Assembly: GCA_903813345.2 (NCBI GenBank)
Contig: CAIIXF020000010.1
Location: forward strand, 436,001-496,000
Direction: 5' to 3'
Length of the DNA: 60,000 nucleotides
DNA from: Owenia fusiformis
Lineage: Eukaryota > Annelida > Polychaeta > Sabellida > Oweniidae
The notes under the pieces were generated by a model. That model had not been told where the DNA came from, made no database searches, and saw only the letters and a program-made list of their open reading frames with translations. The position numbers were made by a program, and so were the translations under genes. Below are positions 47,312-60,000 of the stretch, one piece after another; within the stretch, counting starts at the first letter, position 1; the number at the start of each line of letters is the position of its first letter.

Positions 47312-50300
47312 ACACCTGGGGAGCTGTACTTTCCATTATCAACTATAATCCAAAACTATTAAACATCCAGGTGAGATGATGCATTCTGAATGAGCAATCC
47401 TTTCTTAGAGAACTCCGAGATTAACCACAACGCCAGCTGAATATGGTTGAGTACAGTTGTGCAGGATGCCACCACACAACCGACGAAAGGTTATGATTAT
47501 GCTTCCAGAAAATTATAACAGATGATAAGCTTACTACGGTCTTAAATTACCTGACATGAGCGAATTCCATCCTTTTAATATCCCTAGCCCTGGGACCATA
47601 TTTTTGCCATTCTTCACAACACAGTTGAGCCTATCTATCTGGACGGCCAAATAAGACCCCATTGCGCATGCGTATACCATCGAGTAGCCATCAACCATAT
47701 CAAGCTAGACCCGTGTAAATTCTAAATAGTAATTCTGTCTACAATATTATATAAATATGATCATGAAATGTTTGATATAAAGCATTTTTAGTACTAAAAG
47801 GCATGGTTACATTCAGAAATATTTGCCAATATACCCATTAAAGAAGTGTTAAACTATTAACGGTGAAATAATAAGTATGTTTTTGATGTATGCGTGACTT
47901 TTAGTGCCATTCTAGCTCGTCTGTATCGTTGATTGGTTTTCATGAGGCGAACCATCCGAACCATTTGTAATTATTCCCCCGACACGCATTAAAAACGTAG
48001 AGGAACATGGGGCCACCCGTCACCGGCTTGTACATGTAGACCCCCTTGATACTTGAACTTCTGGACCTAGAATGTGATGGATATTTAGTAAATGAGAAAA
48101 TTGAACCATTCAAATGCCATGATACACCAGATTCAATTCTAATTAATATTGTGATAATCTATACTTATTATCAAAAAATCCTAGTGTAGAAAAAATATTT
48201 TTGTGATAAACGTATTTTTTATTTAAGAAGTTAACATTTGATTAATAGATGCAAAAATAGAGTCATTTCTGATCTTTAAGAAATCATGAATAAGTCCACG
48301 ATTTGATGTCATGGTCTCTTTTAAAGGGATAATAATAAATTCGCTGGGTTCCAATATGAGTATGAATTTAACTCTTGAATCTTTCTCGTTTGGAATGCTC
48401 ATGTTTTAAGTTATTGGCAAGCGAGGTCTAACATTCATTCGAAATAGTTGAGAATATATACGGCTTCCAAACAGTCTTTTACACAAATCACAATCGACCA
48501 CATGTGAATGGGTTAAAACATTGAGATACATTATCCTAGTCAGGTAAACGGTAAACATTACCTGAAAAAGTTGTGCCAGATATGTCTGTTAGTTCACTAA
48601 ATCTAGCCTGGACTCCAGGATTTTTTTTATTTTCGAACAGTAATGTTTTACATAATTCTTAAAACAAACACGAGCATTGCCATTTGATAGAATACGTGAT
48701 GAATTTCTAGGGTGTTGAATGTTAAAATATGTAACCGTGAAAATTACGGCAGAGAATAACTTAACCTGCACTGAATGCCTACTGTTGCAAGTATGTATCC
48801 ATGGAGAAAGTTTTAATATAAAGGTAAAAGGATTGGAAAAACCAGCCGCATTGATACATAATCAATTTCATCAATCTCAAATGAATATGTGTATGAAGAA
48901 ATGTCATTTATCAGGAAAACCTTCATATTTTTCCACACGAACAACTTGGCTATACAACTCCATGTTACGATATTGAAAATATTCCAGTAATTTCCAAGAT
49001 CTGACTCATTTACAGTTTAATGATTTTTGTGACTTCACGAAACAATTTCAAACTGACTTAACAATAACACGCTTTTGTTGTTACTCAGTTATTGTAATTG
49101 AAAAAGATGTTCGAATTCGACACCTGGATAAACAACGATATCCCTTAAAATTCACCACTTTCTTTTACCATACCGTACAGGAACGCATAACGTAGAATGT
49201 AATGCCACCTTCTATTTCCACCCCCTCCCTTTCCCTGCCCCTTAACACATAAACTACAGAACTGGCCTGGGATATATATTCAACGAGGGTATGGAAGTAT
49301 GTATACCTGGCCACTACTACCACCATACCTTCGTGGGGTATAGTGTTTCCATTTGGCCCTAAGTAAAATACTAAGGTGAATTGGTGGCGATATACTTCTT
49401 ACAAAAAACACACTAAAATGTTCCCATTCGTCGCAACGAGATAAACCAAGATATTATCAAGAACCAAAAAGACGCTACTTGTTCGAATAAACGGCATTGT
49501 TCATGAACCGAACGAACTCGTTTAGACTTTTTTTTGAGTTTGTGATAATTTCTATAATTTTTCACGAGGGCTAAGATGCTCTCCTAAAATCGCTCATTGC
49601 TTCCATACGGCATAACAAGCTAGAACAACAACAATTAGACAAATAGTATTCGTATATCCGGACCAACATATGCCATTATGCCCACTTATGTATGTGTAAG
49701 TTTACATTATAAAGAGGTATAACAAACTTGGGTATTTATCACGTGGCTTGCTTCATTGACTGCATGTGTGTTTCAACGCACGGTAGTATTTTGGCTTTTC
49801 GAATAATGGCAGTTCTAAATATATAGTTTTAAATATTATTCTTCAGAACCAATGAACTTGCTATTTAGTCTGATATATTTTGTAGGGGGGTTTGTTTTTG
49901 TCTCAGTGATACCGCGTTATGTGTATGGGCGTCTGAAGGGGGGGGTACGTTCACCCCTGGCAATCCCGAGGATTTCGTTCATGGTCCTGAGGAGGAGACT
50001 CGGAGGAAAGAAGCTGTGTGCTCTGGTAAAAGAGGTGGACAAACTAGGCGTCAAGTGCAAGCCACATCGGTGGAGACTTATTGTTTTTTTAGATGTAGAC
50101 ACAACCCCTTGGAGAATCCTAGGGACATCCTTGCTTATATTTTCTGATTTTCTGAATTTCTTGTTGAACTATAAAACTTGGTAGTCTCAAGCGTGGATTC
50201 TCAATATTTATCTCAATTATATTCTGTACCCCCGTGGTATAATAAGGCTAGCAAAAGTGTGAATCTAATGAATTTGATTAGAAAACCTGCGAGATGTAAA

Positions 50301-52260
50301 CTGTTCATTTACAAAGAATTTCTAATGCATTTGAATTGTTCAAGTGCTAGAAATCCAAGTAGGACTGCACAGGCACCTCCAACGTATGCCGAACAAATCG
50401 TAGACTCTCCCAACCGAACACATTAATTACTTTTTGCCCAAGATATAAACATTCTGATTTATCATTTATTTCCTATTATTACCTATTCCAAAAGTATAGT
50501 AAAGGCTCTGGATCCCACAATGAGATACAAACCTTTGCGTAATTGTTGGACGCAGTTTGCTATGACCGAGGCACTCAAGAACAAGGCATAAAATGCTTGT
50601 AATTTGAAAGGCGATCAAGGTAACAAAATGTGCAAAGTGGAAGATCTGACGCGGGTCGAACTATTCCCAAACAAGACACATCCTCTTTCAATGGTTCCTA
50701 CCTGGCGATTCAGTAAACAAGATTATATTTTGAATTCTGCAAGATAAACAGTCATTACCTGGTAAGCCAGGGCTTTATTTCTCACTGATTTCTTAGGCAA
50801 TGAGAAACGCATGGTCAGTGATGTTTTGCGAGAGGTGGTTGTCATATTGAATTCAGAACTGAACATACCAATGAAAGTAACGCTAACACTAATGTGTTTC
50901 TCTATCCTCATTATTGAACATGAGAATATTTAGGTCACCTTGTTGGTATACCCAAGGTCAAGGTCAATGAGTACAACCCTATATGATACCGTTCTTCCCA
51001 AAGGATCGGGTCTACGTTCAAAGAAGTAGTAGAGGACAGTTTAAACCCAACAACCCGGAGTTCCATGGGGGAAGCACATATATTATCTCTCAGTAAAAAA
51101 ATACAAAATATATGATTTTTTATTTCATGAAAATCAACCCTATCGGGACAGATAGTATTGTGAAATTTTGCGAACATCACAATTGATGATGAATATTTTC
51201 AATGTTCAAGCTTCCCAATGGTATCACTGATTTTAATATTCCAATTGGCCTGAGGAGGGGAGATCTTGCTCTCCTTCTGTAAGGAAAAGGTGTTGGCTGT
51301 ATCATGGTTAAGACACCAACGTAGTACATGCTTTACTTATAGTCAAGATCGATCGTGACCTTGAAATATGAATCGAGATGAAACATGGCATAAGTGTTAT
51401 ATCATTCCTATGGTGAGAAACATCTAAGATGAAAACGAAACATACGTATAAACTTTAAGAATATCACTTTCATGGGAATCGGTTCATCTCCGTCAATTAC
51501 CTGCTATTGAAGAACAAGTGTTGCTGAAGAAGCAGCTGATTTGCTTTAACATTATACATCGGTCGAATTGTTTTTCTGGCCATTCATTTATTATAAATGG
51601 CCAAGTTTTCTTGCGAAAGGAGGCAAATGATGACCTACTTGCCAACCCAACATTTGCTACAAATACCACGCACATGGGTGCAACTATAAGCTACAGTTTA
51701 TATTACCATAACAAAATAACAAAAACGAAACCGAAACAAGATTCATTAATTCCATCTTTGAGAGGGAATCGGCTACAGTTCATTTGCATTTATATTGATG
51801 AATCTGAGGCAAACATCAAAACACACTGAGAGTATAATAGTACATACCTGATCATTTCGTGACCTACGAGAACTCTGTTTCAAAATAACAGTGACGACCT
51901 TACCAGTAACCATGGAGACTTGTATATCTCAGGTGATCTGATGCCCCATTTACACTGACACCCCTTTAGCGGGTCACAGTGCCCCCTGGCCAACTATACA
52001 ATTGAGGTACCTAAGTACAGCGTGCTATGTAAGACACAAAACATCCTCTAGTTATCTTGTAGATTACGGGGCTTCAGACATTGACTGATGTTCTCAGGCA
52101 CTAGACTTGAGGGGCTAGTATATTTCAGAATAAACGATCGGAAATATTTGGTTTTAGAAATCAACATCGAGCCTTGTGTGCACGATTCTATCAAAATAAG
52201 TTTTGGGCTGGACGTTGATTAAATGTAACTATAAGTATCGTTATCGTAATATATTCAAAC
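47312..52260. other. Unannotated sequence with a GC-richer coding-like patch
   Basis: Bases 49915-50130 are GC-richer than their surroundings, and two plus-strand frames are open: a 110-codon frame at 49852-50184 and an overlapping frame starting at about 49950 (TPGNPEDFVHGPEEETRRKE and on). I recognise neither; it may be a decayed gene or transposon fragment. A G8 run at 49938-49945 sits between the frames. The 103-codon frame at 51518-51829 and the 85-codon frame at 48719-48976 are also unrecognised. ACGAGGGTATGG at about 49283 is mirrored by CCATACCTTCGT near 49322. CAAGGTCAAGGTCA at 50954-50967 contains TCAAGGTCA, the extended half-site of FTZ-F1/ERR-type receptors. Confidence 0.3.
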
Positions 52261-52920
52261 ATCAAACATAGGTGAACAATATATCAATTTATCCGATGGA
52301 TACTAAATATATATGGGGATACCAACACAAGATAATTTTCGTATACGCCACTAAAATCGTATCCGATCCATATGACGTGATATCCAATCGTATCCGACGG
52401 ATACTATTTTTAAAAATATTTTGAAACAAAAATATTTGAAAAATTTGAAATTTTGAAAAAAAAATTGAAAAAAAAATTATTAATTTGGAAAAAAATTGAA
52501 AATAAAATTATAGGAATAGAAAAATGTAAAAAAATTGGAAAAAATTGAAAAAATATTTGGAAAAAATTTGAAAAGTTCAAAGGTTATATGCTCAGTAAAT
52601 ATGAGTTACATTTTTTCATGCAATCATTTTGTAAAAATAAGGTCACAGAAAATAAAATGAAAAAATAGAATAGAATTAGAAAGCAACAACTTTAGGTCAA
52701 ATTATTTGAAGTCCATACAAAAATAGCGACCATCGGATAAATATGATATCCTATGATTTTCTCGGCTATCATTTTTAGCCACTCTTGGATTACCGATCTC
52801 CACTCATTCGCTGGACTCACTCGTGGAGATGAGCGATATCCACTAATGGATAAAAATGGTATCCTTCAAAAATCATAGGATATCCTCTATATACTCGTAA
52901 TCTAAGATTCATCCTATGAT
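52261..52920. repeat. A-rich tract and ~140 bp hairpin, probable decayed transposon
   Basis: Bases 52400-52580 are a degenerate (TTTGAAAAA)n / (AAAAATTGAAAA)n tract. On its right, 52745 GATATCCTATGATTTT pairs with 52868-52884 AAAATCATAGGATATC, and the complementarity continues inwards with mismatches to GATCTCCACTCA / GAGTGGAGAT-type arms around 52796-52840. GTATCCGA and TATCCGATGGATAC motifs occur left of the A-rich tract, so the element may extend from about 52270. No coding frame is present. Confidence 0.5.
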
Positions 52921-54506
52921 GCCAAATGGGTAGTGTTTTGAAATACAATAAATGGTGTTTCTCCCCTGATCTGATTCGGCATCCTCTGGGTGTCGCGCTA
53001 TTTTTCGCAAAATGATATCTAGATTAATTTGAAGAAAGAATCCTTTCTATGATGTGATAGCTGAGTGATTAAAAGAGATGTTAAATACAAGTTAAATACA
53101 ACATCAGCGTCAAGAAATACATCTCTCGATGACGCAACTGTTAAACACTTCAACTTCTGTCAACATATTTCTATAAAACCCAATGTCAATATCATGAGGC
53201 AGTATATTAATAAATATTTAGAAAGCTATAGTACCACCATCTTATCAAAGGAGGCTAAGATTTTACATTCTAAGAAACGAAAAGTATTTCAGATTCCTAA
53301 TCTGTAGAGACATCTATGTATAGTAACTTACATTCAAAATGACGATTTTTGAAAGCCTAGAGGTGCTGAAATACAAAATGAGACTTCGAAAGTTAAAGGA
53401 CACATACAAAAGCTTTCGGTAAGAGAACAAACATGTATTCTGTAGTAGTGGTTAGTATTTCCATTCATACAATTTGGTCACAAGACAAAATAAAAATAGA
53501 ACGGTGTTAAAATGCCCAAATATAGCCTGAAATGGGTGAATATGACGTCAAAGTGACATTGAAAAATCGTGACAACGGAACACTTCACGGAAAATGGTTC
53601 AAAACCTTTCGAATATAATGACCAATATCATTATGAAATGATAGATAATCCTGTTATGTTTTATTAGTGCTTTAATTTGTTTTTGATTTTTGAATCCGTG
53701 AAAGTGGGTCATTTGATACACTCCATAGCACCCCAATATTGTGTCGTCAAAGGCATATATTATATTTTCTAAAAGAGAAACATTTTTGTACTGTATCTTC
53801 TACTGTAGCTCCTATAACATTTGAAGAGTAGCAAGCTTTTTTGAAGTTCTGGTGTTTAAAGCATTGTAATTCGTAAATAAACTATCATTTGAACATTGAT
53901 TAATACATTTGACCCTGAGAGTATTGTGTAACTAGTTTAATATTAAAACAGGATATTCCATGAGTGCAATTTCCTCTGGAAACCTCACAAAATCTGAACT
54001 GGTTAAGCAAAAACTTGTTTATCCCACACAACGCAAATTACGACGTCATTATTATCTTTAAAAATGCGATATTCATTATGAGCAAAAAGATTTTAAATCG
54101 TAATCCTTTGTCGTTGAGTCGATTTGTGTTGTCTCGATCTGTTCCTGTTAAAGCCAAATGACTATCTGTTTTAGTGGCTTGCTATGTACCATTATCAGCA
54201 AATATTAGAATTGAAAGAGATGTGAAACAGGCCATTTGTTGAAATTGTGATTGACACGAGTCCATAATCTGCTTATGGAAGTCATTTATGTAATTAGGGG
54301 TCCCCTACTTCTGAGTAATGAATGCTTATTTTATAATCAATGTTATGGGTTATATGCTCTAATAAAAGACAAGTATATGGATATGACTGAACACAGTATC
54401 ATCTGGGATTTGTAAAAACAAGATTGGAATACTAAACTTAATAACTACTATAACTCCTATCGAGTATTAAGTACAGTATATTGAGAATGTATTAAATTGC
54501 TCATTT
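52921..54506. other. Unannotated AT-rich sequence
   Basis: An 80-codon plus-strand frame at 53065-53307 has a hydrophilic, lysine-rich peptide (SLDDATVKHFNFCQHISIKP and on, ending KKRKVFQIPNL) with a KKRK cluster. It is not recognised and could equally be chance. Nothing else seen. Confidence 0.35.
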
Positions 54507-55206
54507 AAAGGTCCACATGCAGTATGGCAAGTGATTTTAGACAGTCATATCTTTCAACATGAGTACTTTCTGGGCATAAATACAGTGGTTTTTATTAAAA
54601 CAATATGTTTTCTTTCAAGTGAAGTCCCCTTGATGATAAAAATATCAACCGAACAATTCGAAAAATTATAAATAGGGACCCCACTTCAACAATTTTTTCA
54701 AAATGTTGAACTTATTTGCTCAAAGGAGGATCTTCTTGTTCTGATTTTTATTGCATGAAAACATTATTCGACAAAGGGGTCTAAAACATCTTCAAAAGTA
54801 GAATGGTATTGAAAGTCTAGTTTTGATGACCAAACTCATGCTGAAAACAATGGATAGTTTTCCCCATGGGAAAATAACATGGGAAATGTGGTTTTTTATC
54901 GCATTTCAATACCCATCCCCTTTTTAGAAGTTATTGATATAGTGTAGAAGAAATTTTTAAGACATTTAAATTGAGAAAAACAAGATTCTCTTTTTAGAAA
55001 ATAAGCCTTACATATTTAAAAAAGTGCCAATGTGAGGTCCTAATCCATAATTTTTCAGAGAGTTGGATTGATATTTTACTATCATGGGGACGTCACTTTA
55101 AAGAAAACGTTGTTTTAATAAAAACCATGGTATTTATACTCAGAAAGTACTTATGGTGAAAGACATGACTGTCTAAAATCACTTGCCATACTGCACATGG
55201 ACCTTT
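54507..55206. mobile_element. Foldback-type non-autonomous element, copy 2 (better preserved)
   Basis: The outer 42 bases of each end are inverted copies with two mismatches: AAAGGTCCACATGCAGTATG against AAAGGTCCATGTGCAGTATG, then GCAAGTGATTTTAGACAGTC in both. Pairing continues inward through the AGTACTTTCTG, GGTTTTTATTAAAACAA and TTTTCTTT-AAGTGA-GTCCCC blocks, and more loosely through ATAAATAGGGACCCCA against GATTAGGACCTCACA. Almost the whole 700 bp is therefore a giant imperfect palindrome of two ~330 bp arms. The centre contains ATGGGAAAATAACATGGGAA. No transposase frame is present. Target duplication is unclear; both copies start after a TA. Confidence 0.8.
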
Positions 55207-56835
55207 CTACCTTTTTAAATTATCATAATTATTATCATAATTTCTTGTTTCGATTCTATTTAGGAGCTATTCATCTTACCTGGACACTTTTAATAGTATT
55301 CTAATTCTAATTCCCAGAGCCGTTGTCGACCTACGGTGGTCGGCCCTGTCAAACTTAAATGTTTGGAAATGCGTCTAATTATTTCAATCCAACTGACACT
55401 GAGTTGTGGAAATAAATGGTTCGTTAAAAGTATTTTTCAATCAGTCATTTTAAAAACAGTTACAGAGGAATTCGGATTTGTTGTTTCAGGCGAGCGAACT
55501 GTTGGGAAAACTCCAAGAATCTGTAATAGACTCAAAGTGGTATAATAACATCATACAAATGGATACTAATTGTTGCATCATATAAGAGATATTAATGTTG
55601 CTGTGAAGAAATGGTATATTAGAAATTGCAACGGGCAACATTCGAGGAAACTATAAGAAGTCAATAAATAACATAACAAATCCATTTCGGAAATAATCAT
55701 TTATAACATTTGGCGTTTTCTAAGTCCTTTTTAGGTTCAAGTTGCAATAGTTTATCTGTTTTCTATGGATTAACTTAACACTTACATTTCGAGCAGAAAA
55801 ACATATAATCTTCATATAAACACTACAGTATGGCGGTGGGACTGAGATTCGGTGAATGTGTTGACTTGGCATGGTTTGCGGAGTTAATCAATGAGAAATA
55901 TGGAGAATATAATATCCTTTAGTTGGCGCTATCTGCCAAGACACTTTAAGTATACAATTTGCAGGTAGCTGATTTCGTCTTGACCGCATGCTTGATTAAT
56001 GCCATACACCCCAATATGCCAAACAAATAAGTTTTCTTCACTTGAAATCAAATGTTATTTTTATATATAACCCCATGCGGTAAATATGTTCCGTTCCGAA
56101 CATTTTAATAAAGGCGTCTGACGCGGTTATCCAATATTTAAGACGTACCCGCTGTTTCACCGAACAACAGCCTCGATAACAGCTGTTTTAATATCTTTAA
56201 CCCTTGTGGATGAGCCCAGTCGAGGATGAACAGGATTCCTGTCTGTGTAGTAAGAGATTTTAACATCATAATTGTTTCATCAATTCCCTCCTGGGTGATC
56301 GGATGCTTGGCCCCTCATCCCCATGTGCGTCTCGATTTTCCCCCGTATTCGTTTGCCTATATATGAGCTTTAACGTATATCTATTGTTATTACTTTAGGG
56401 GGAATTACATGGGCAATAAGTGAATATTATGTCCTATCAAAAAACGCACATGGGTTTAGTGATCGATTAGATGCACCGTCTTAGAAAAAGTAAATTTTAG
56501 TTTGATGTTTGATGCAAAATGTACAAATGATTGTGGACATAAAATTGTTTCACTGAACAAGATACAAAAGAGTTATTAACTACCCTTAATCTTACAGAGA
56601 ATTCATTGTTTAATGCTTGTTTTTAAATTTGAATTGCTTTGTTGTTAGATTATAGACATGATAGAGTCATTAATGTACTATTTCGTGAAATTAAATGAAA
56701 TTATTACATAATTATCAAAACTCATCATGGGGGTCCTTGCCCAGGCCAATAAATGAAATATCTTATCATCTAAATAATGATTTCCAAATCAACGTGAAGG
56801 AGATATTATATTAAAATATTCATGTCGAGACCAAT
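55207..56835. other. Unannotated AT-rich sequence
   Basis: A 69-codon plus-strand frame at 55336-55545 is not recognised. No arrays or transposon ends seen. Confidence 0.4.
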
Positions 56836-57671
56836 GTCTATACTGTTACTCGTATGCATGATCGCAATTTTATAATTGTAAATGGTATAATATTAAATTG
56901 TTATACAACTAAAATGTAAATGGTATAATATTAAAATGTTATACAATTAAAATGTAAAAGAGAGACTTTTGAAAGCCCATATATGGTCTTACTCTATAGA
57001 AACAAAAAAGTAAACACCCTCCCATAAAAACGTTCAATATGATTCAACAATTAAAGTTTCATCCATAGATATAATCTGAATTTGTGAATATTACTGTTAC
57101 TCGTATGTTATTGGTGCATGATTGCAATTGTATAATTGTAAATGGTATAATATTAAAATGTTATTCAATTAAATGTTAATGGTATAATATTAAAATGTTA
57201 TACAATTAAAATGTAAATGGTATAATATTAAAATGTTATTCAATTAAAATGTAAATGGTATAATATTAAAATGTTATACAATTAAAATGTAAATGGTATA
57301 ATATTAAAATATTATACAATTAAAATGTAAATGGTATAATATTAAAATGTTATACAATTAAAATGTAAATGGTATAATATTAAAATGTTATTCAATTAAA
57401 ATGTAAATGGTATAATATTAAAATGTTATACAATTAAAATGTAAATGGTATAATATTAAAATGTTATTCAATTAAAATGTAAATGGTATAATATTAAAAT
57501 GTTATTCAATTAAAATGTAAATGGTATAATATTAAAATGTTATACAATTAAAATGTAAATGGTATAATATTAAAATGTCATACAATTAAAATGCAAATGG
57601 TATAATATTAAAATGTCATACAATTAAAATGTAAATGGTATAATATTAAAATTTTATACAATTAAAATGTA
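56836..57671. repeat. 38 bp AT-rich satellite in two blocks
   Basis: The unit is AATGGTATAATATTAAAATG - TTATACAATTAAAATGTA. Block 1 (about 56879-56956) holds two units, and block 2 (about 57138-57671) holds 14. Each block is preceded by the same leader, TACTGTTACTCGTATG ... GCATGAT(C/T)GCAATT(T/G)TATAATTGTA (about 56839 and 57094). The whole module, leader plus units, was therefore duplicated before the second block expanded. Within block 2, TTATTC and TTATAC variants alternate in units 1-4 and 7-9, a trace of dimer amplification. The last units have TCATAC and TTTATAC. Confidence 0.93.
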
Positions 57672-58938
57672 ACAACCCCCAGCTGACTTTGCTCTTAAAA
57701 TATGCAAAACTTAAAACGATCTCCTTCAGATTATAGGGCAGTGTGATATGACCTCGAATCGTAAACTACAAAATGTGCTGGAGAATTTACGGACACTACC
57801 ACTTAAAGTAAGTGCTGCAGTTGAAGAACCTTGCTATTATCTCCCATATTATGATAACCTTTGAACAGATAAACCTTCACATTTCCCGAAAATGAGTCAA
57901 CTTTGAACCAGCCTTTCCCTGTTTAATTACACTTGTATTACAATTAAAAGTATATGATTAGATTGTTTATGTATTTTGGAAATCAAAAAGACCAAGAAAG
58001 AAATATCCATTCGTAGGAACACTTTCATTAATTGCATCTTTTAGAAGGATTGTATGATTTGGCGAAATAAGGTCTTTATCTTGCCTTTGGGAACCTATAG
58101 TAGGTAGCTGCCTGTTTTATTGTAGCTTGGCTTTGATGGTTAAGGTTATGTGATCGTAATAATTCCAAAGAGTTTCGATACGCTTATAACCCAGGTACTT
58201 CACTATCAATTTATCTTGAAAATGTTTCATTTTATCTTTTTATTCGACAAACTGACGCAGACAGGTACATTATATTCGTAAAAGTAACTTCTGAAAACAG
58301 AAAAATATGACATTAAGAATAGTTTTTGTTCACATGCAACTGAAATACTGACGAAACATACCAGAACTGGACAAATCAGAGTAACTGTTGATGTACAGCT
58401 GCTATTATTATCAGTTTACCTGGACTATTTAGACTTATAACTAATCAGATCCGGATAAATTAGAGCACATTTGGCAGAATCCTTGACCAGAAAATTATTT
58501 TTTGAAAAATATGGGTTTAATTTGAAGCACGTTGCTAATTATGTAATTTGTTCGCATAAATAACTTCAAGCGGTTTCCCTTTTCAGCTAGGGTTTCAGCC
58601 TGAGATGGGAAATGTTCCCATGTAGGTGTTTTAATTAATATCAAGGAATTAATTAGAAAAGGGGTAACCTACGTTTTTTGAGAGAACAACAAGAAATGGC
58701 ACTTTCATTTCAAAATATCAACAAATGTTAAAGTACAATTCTGAATGAGAGAATGTAAAATGTAATTAAAGTGGCAGAAGGGGAGAATGTAGGAAGCACT
58801 TTTTCAATATACATGCCAGCATGTCCCTTGCGATCCCACGTTTATTTATTAAATAAAGATTTGAGATATCTGACAAAATATGAAAGTAATTGAAGATTAA
58901 AGGCGCAGAGATGCACGGCGGGCATCCCGATTTTCAGA
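57672..58938. other. Unannotated AT-rich sequence
   Basis: No frame over 60 codons, no array and no paired inverted ends were seen. Confidence 0.4.
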
Positions 58939-58998
58939 ATTAGTGCCAATTACAAAGGCACTGTAAGCATTAGTGCCAATTAAAGAAGCACTGTCAAA
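58939..58998. repeat. 30 bp tandem duplication
   Basis: ATTAGTGCCAATTACAAAGG-CACTGTAAGC is followed directly by ATTAGTGCCAATTAAAGAAG-CACTGTCAAA. Each unit contains AGTGCC ... (G)GCACT, a small internal dyad, so each can form a short stem. Confidence 0.75.
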
Positions 58999-59442
58999 AG
59001 CTGTTGAGCTTTTTATATAGGGAGGTATGATTCGCGTTTATACATCTATATTCCAACTGTCAGATTCCAACTCTGCGTTTGATGCATGGTTCTACATGAC
59101 AAAATCAATATCTAAATAAATTGTTTAGTGTTGATTAAGGGGTCTAAATTCCTCAAAGTTGCTAATAAATTAAGAAAGATTTACTACGTGTAATATATCA
59201 TATCATTCATCATTTGGAGTGATATCATCTTTATTGGCTAGTTGATATCAAATATTAACAAGAGTGGGCGAGGCACGAGGCGCTAAAATTAAAATCCCAA
59301 GATTACTATCAAAAAATTCAAAATATTCAAATTTGTATTTGATGTTGATAAACAATTTATTGAAAAAATTTCACACGGATTTTAATAATATCAGAAATAT
59401 CAGTAGCTGTTATTGTACAGATAATACCACGCGTGAATACAT
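58999..59442. other. Unannotated AT-rich sequence
   Basis: A 70-codon plus-strand frame at 59264-59476 runs into the following repeat and is not recognised. Confidence 0.4.
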
Positions 59443-59583
59443 TAACCGTGGGATAAATGTACAGATGATACATTAATCGATGCATTAATTGTGAGATAAA
59501 TTCACAAATGATACATTAATCGTGGGATAAATGTAAAAATAACACATTGATCGTGGGATAAATTCCCAAACTTGCACACATTG
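59443..59583. repeat. 31 bp tandem repeat, about four units
   Basis: The unit is AATCGTGGGATAAATGTA-AGATGATACATT. A 12 bp partial unit (AATCGATGCATT) sits between units one and two. Variants include AATTGTGAGATAAATTCACA and GATCGTGGGATAAATTCCCA. The first unit is preceded by a weaker half unit (TGTACAGATAATACC). Confidence 0.8.
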
Positions 59584-60000
59584 TTCTGTAATATTATATA
59601 TATGTTACGTAATATTATTAATATATTTTAATAAATTTAATAACAGGCAAAACAGTTGTTTTGTTTGTTTTGTGCAACAAAGCTTTGGTAAACACATGCG
59701 TGTGATAAACATAAATGTATATTCAGGGTGGTCCAAAAATGGAAACAAGATTGTTTCATAAGGTAGGCATAACATTAGCGATTGCTACAAGAATATAACA
59801 TTATAAGAATTGTGATAAAATATTTAATTGCTATGTAAAAAGGTACTGTGCTATACAACAATAGCATGGAGTTAAAGCGGGACAGAATTTGCCAAGAGTT
59901 TGAAAGAAAGAAGGTTTCTTGAATAAGAAACCAATATCGTTTTAGATTTTTGCTTGGTAGAAAGTTGATTTAAAAGTACTTTCATATATAGTAGGAATAT
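59584..60000. other. Unannotated AT-rich sequence at the window edge
   Basis: AT-rich sequence without recognised frames or repeats. Any feature that continues past 60000 cannot be judged. Confidence 0.4.

Noticed and set aside
50954-50967. CAAGGTCAAGGTCA as an FTZ-F1/ERR site
   Set aside because: The motif is good but short, and no nearby gene or second element supports a role. Noted in the stretch description only.

Overview
This window looks like AT-rich nuclear DNA from an animal. The signs are no operon-like coding, short scattered ORFs only, a tRNA-derived SINE, several minisatellite or satellite arrays, and short non-autonomous DNA transposons. A marine invertebrate, possibly a mollusc, would fit the repeat style, but this is an impression and nothing here proves the taxon. 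I recognise no protein-coding gene with confidence. The longest open frames (minus strand, about 38.8-42.2 kb, up to 1060 codons) are by-products of a stop-free minisatellite and should not be annotated as genes.

Layout. 0-6.8 kb: a degenerate ~35 bp repeat (298-660), plain AT-rich DNA, then a 317 bp piggyBac-type MITE bounded by TTAA (5454-5770) and the first copy of a ~700 bp foldback element (6109-6820). 7-17.5 kb: mostly featureless apart from an 18 bp repeat (11236-11332) and a small stem-loop (16325-16413). 17.5-18.3 kb: direct repeats and a large palindrome abut a unit flanked by a perfect 26 bp inverted repeat, which encloses a coding-like minus-strand frame. 19.7-21.2 kb: a 1329 bp foldback-type element whose ends are mirrored arrays of six 16 bp units. 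It sits inside an older ~45 bp tandem array with an apparent 7 bp target duplication.

23.5-24.2 kb: a 56 bp satellite of 12 units, organised as a three-unit higher-order repeat. 28 kb: a perfect palindromic nuclear-receptor-type site. 31.9-33.5 kb: a 52 bp satellite of about 31 units, also with three-unit periodicity. 33.9-34.2 kb: a tRNA-derived SINE with an apparently duplicated B-box region. 35.3 kb: a short degenerate repeat carrying CTCF-like cores. 38.8-42.5 kb: a G-rich ~48-49 bp minisatellite with internal segmental duplications.

42.5-60 kb: mostly unremarkable AT-rich DNA with an A-rich tract and hairpin (52.3-52.9 kb), the second and better preserved copy of the ~700 bp foldback element (54507-55206), a 38 bp AT-rich satellite (56.8-57.7 kb), and two small tandem repeats near the end. 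The region reads as a gene-poor intergenic or long-intron segment shaped by non-autonomous transposons and tandem amplification. No set of genes acting together is visible.
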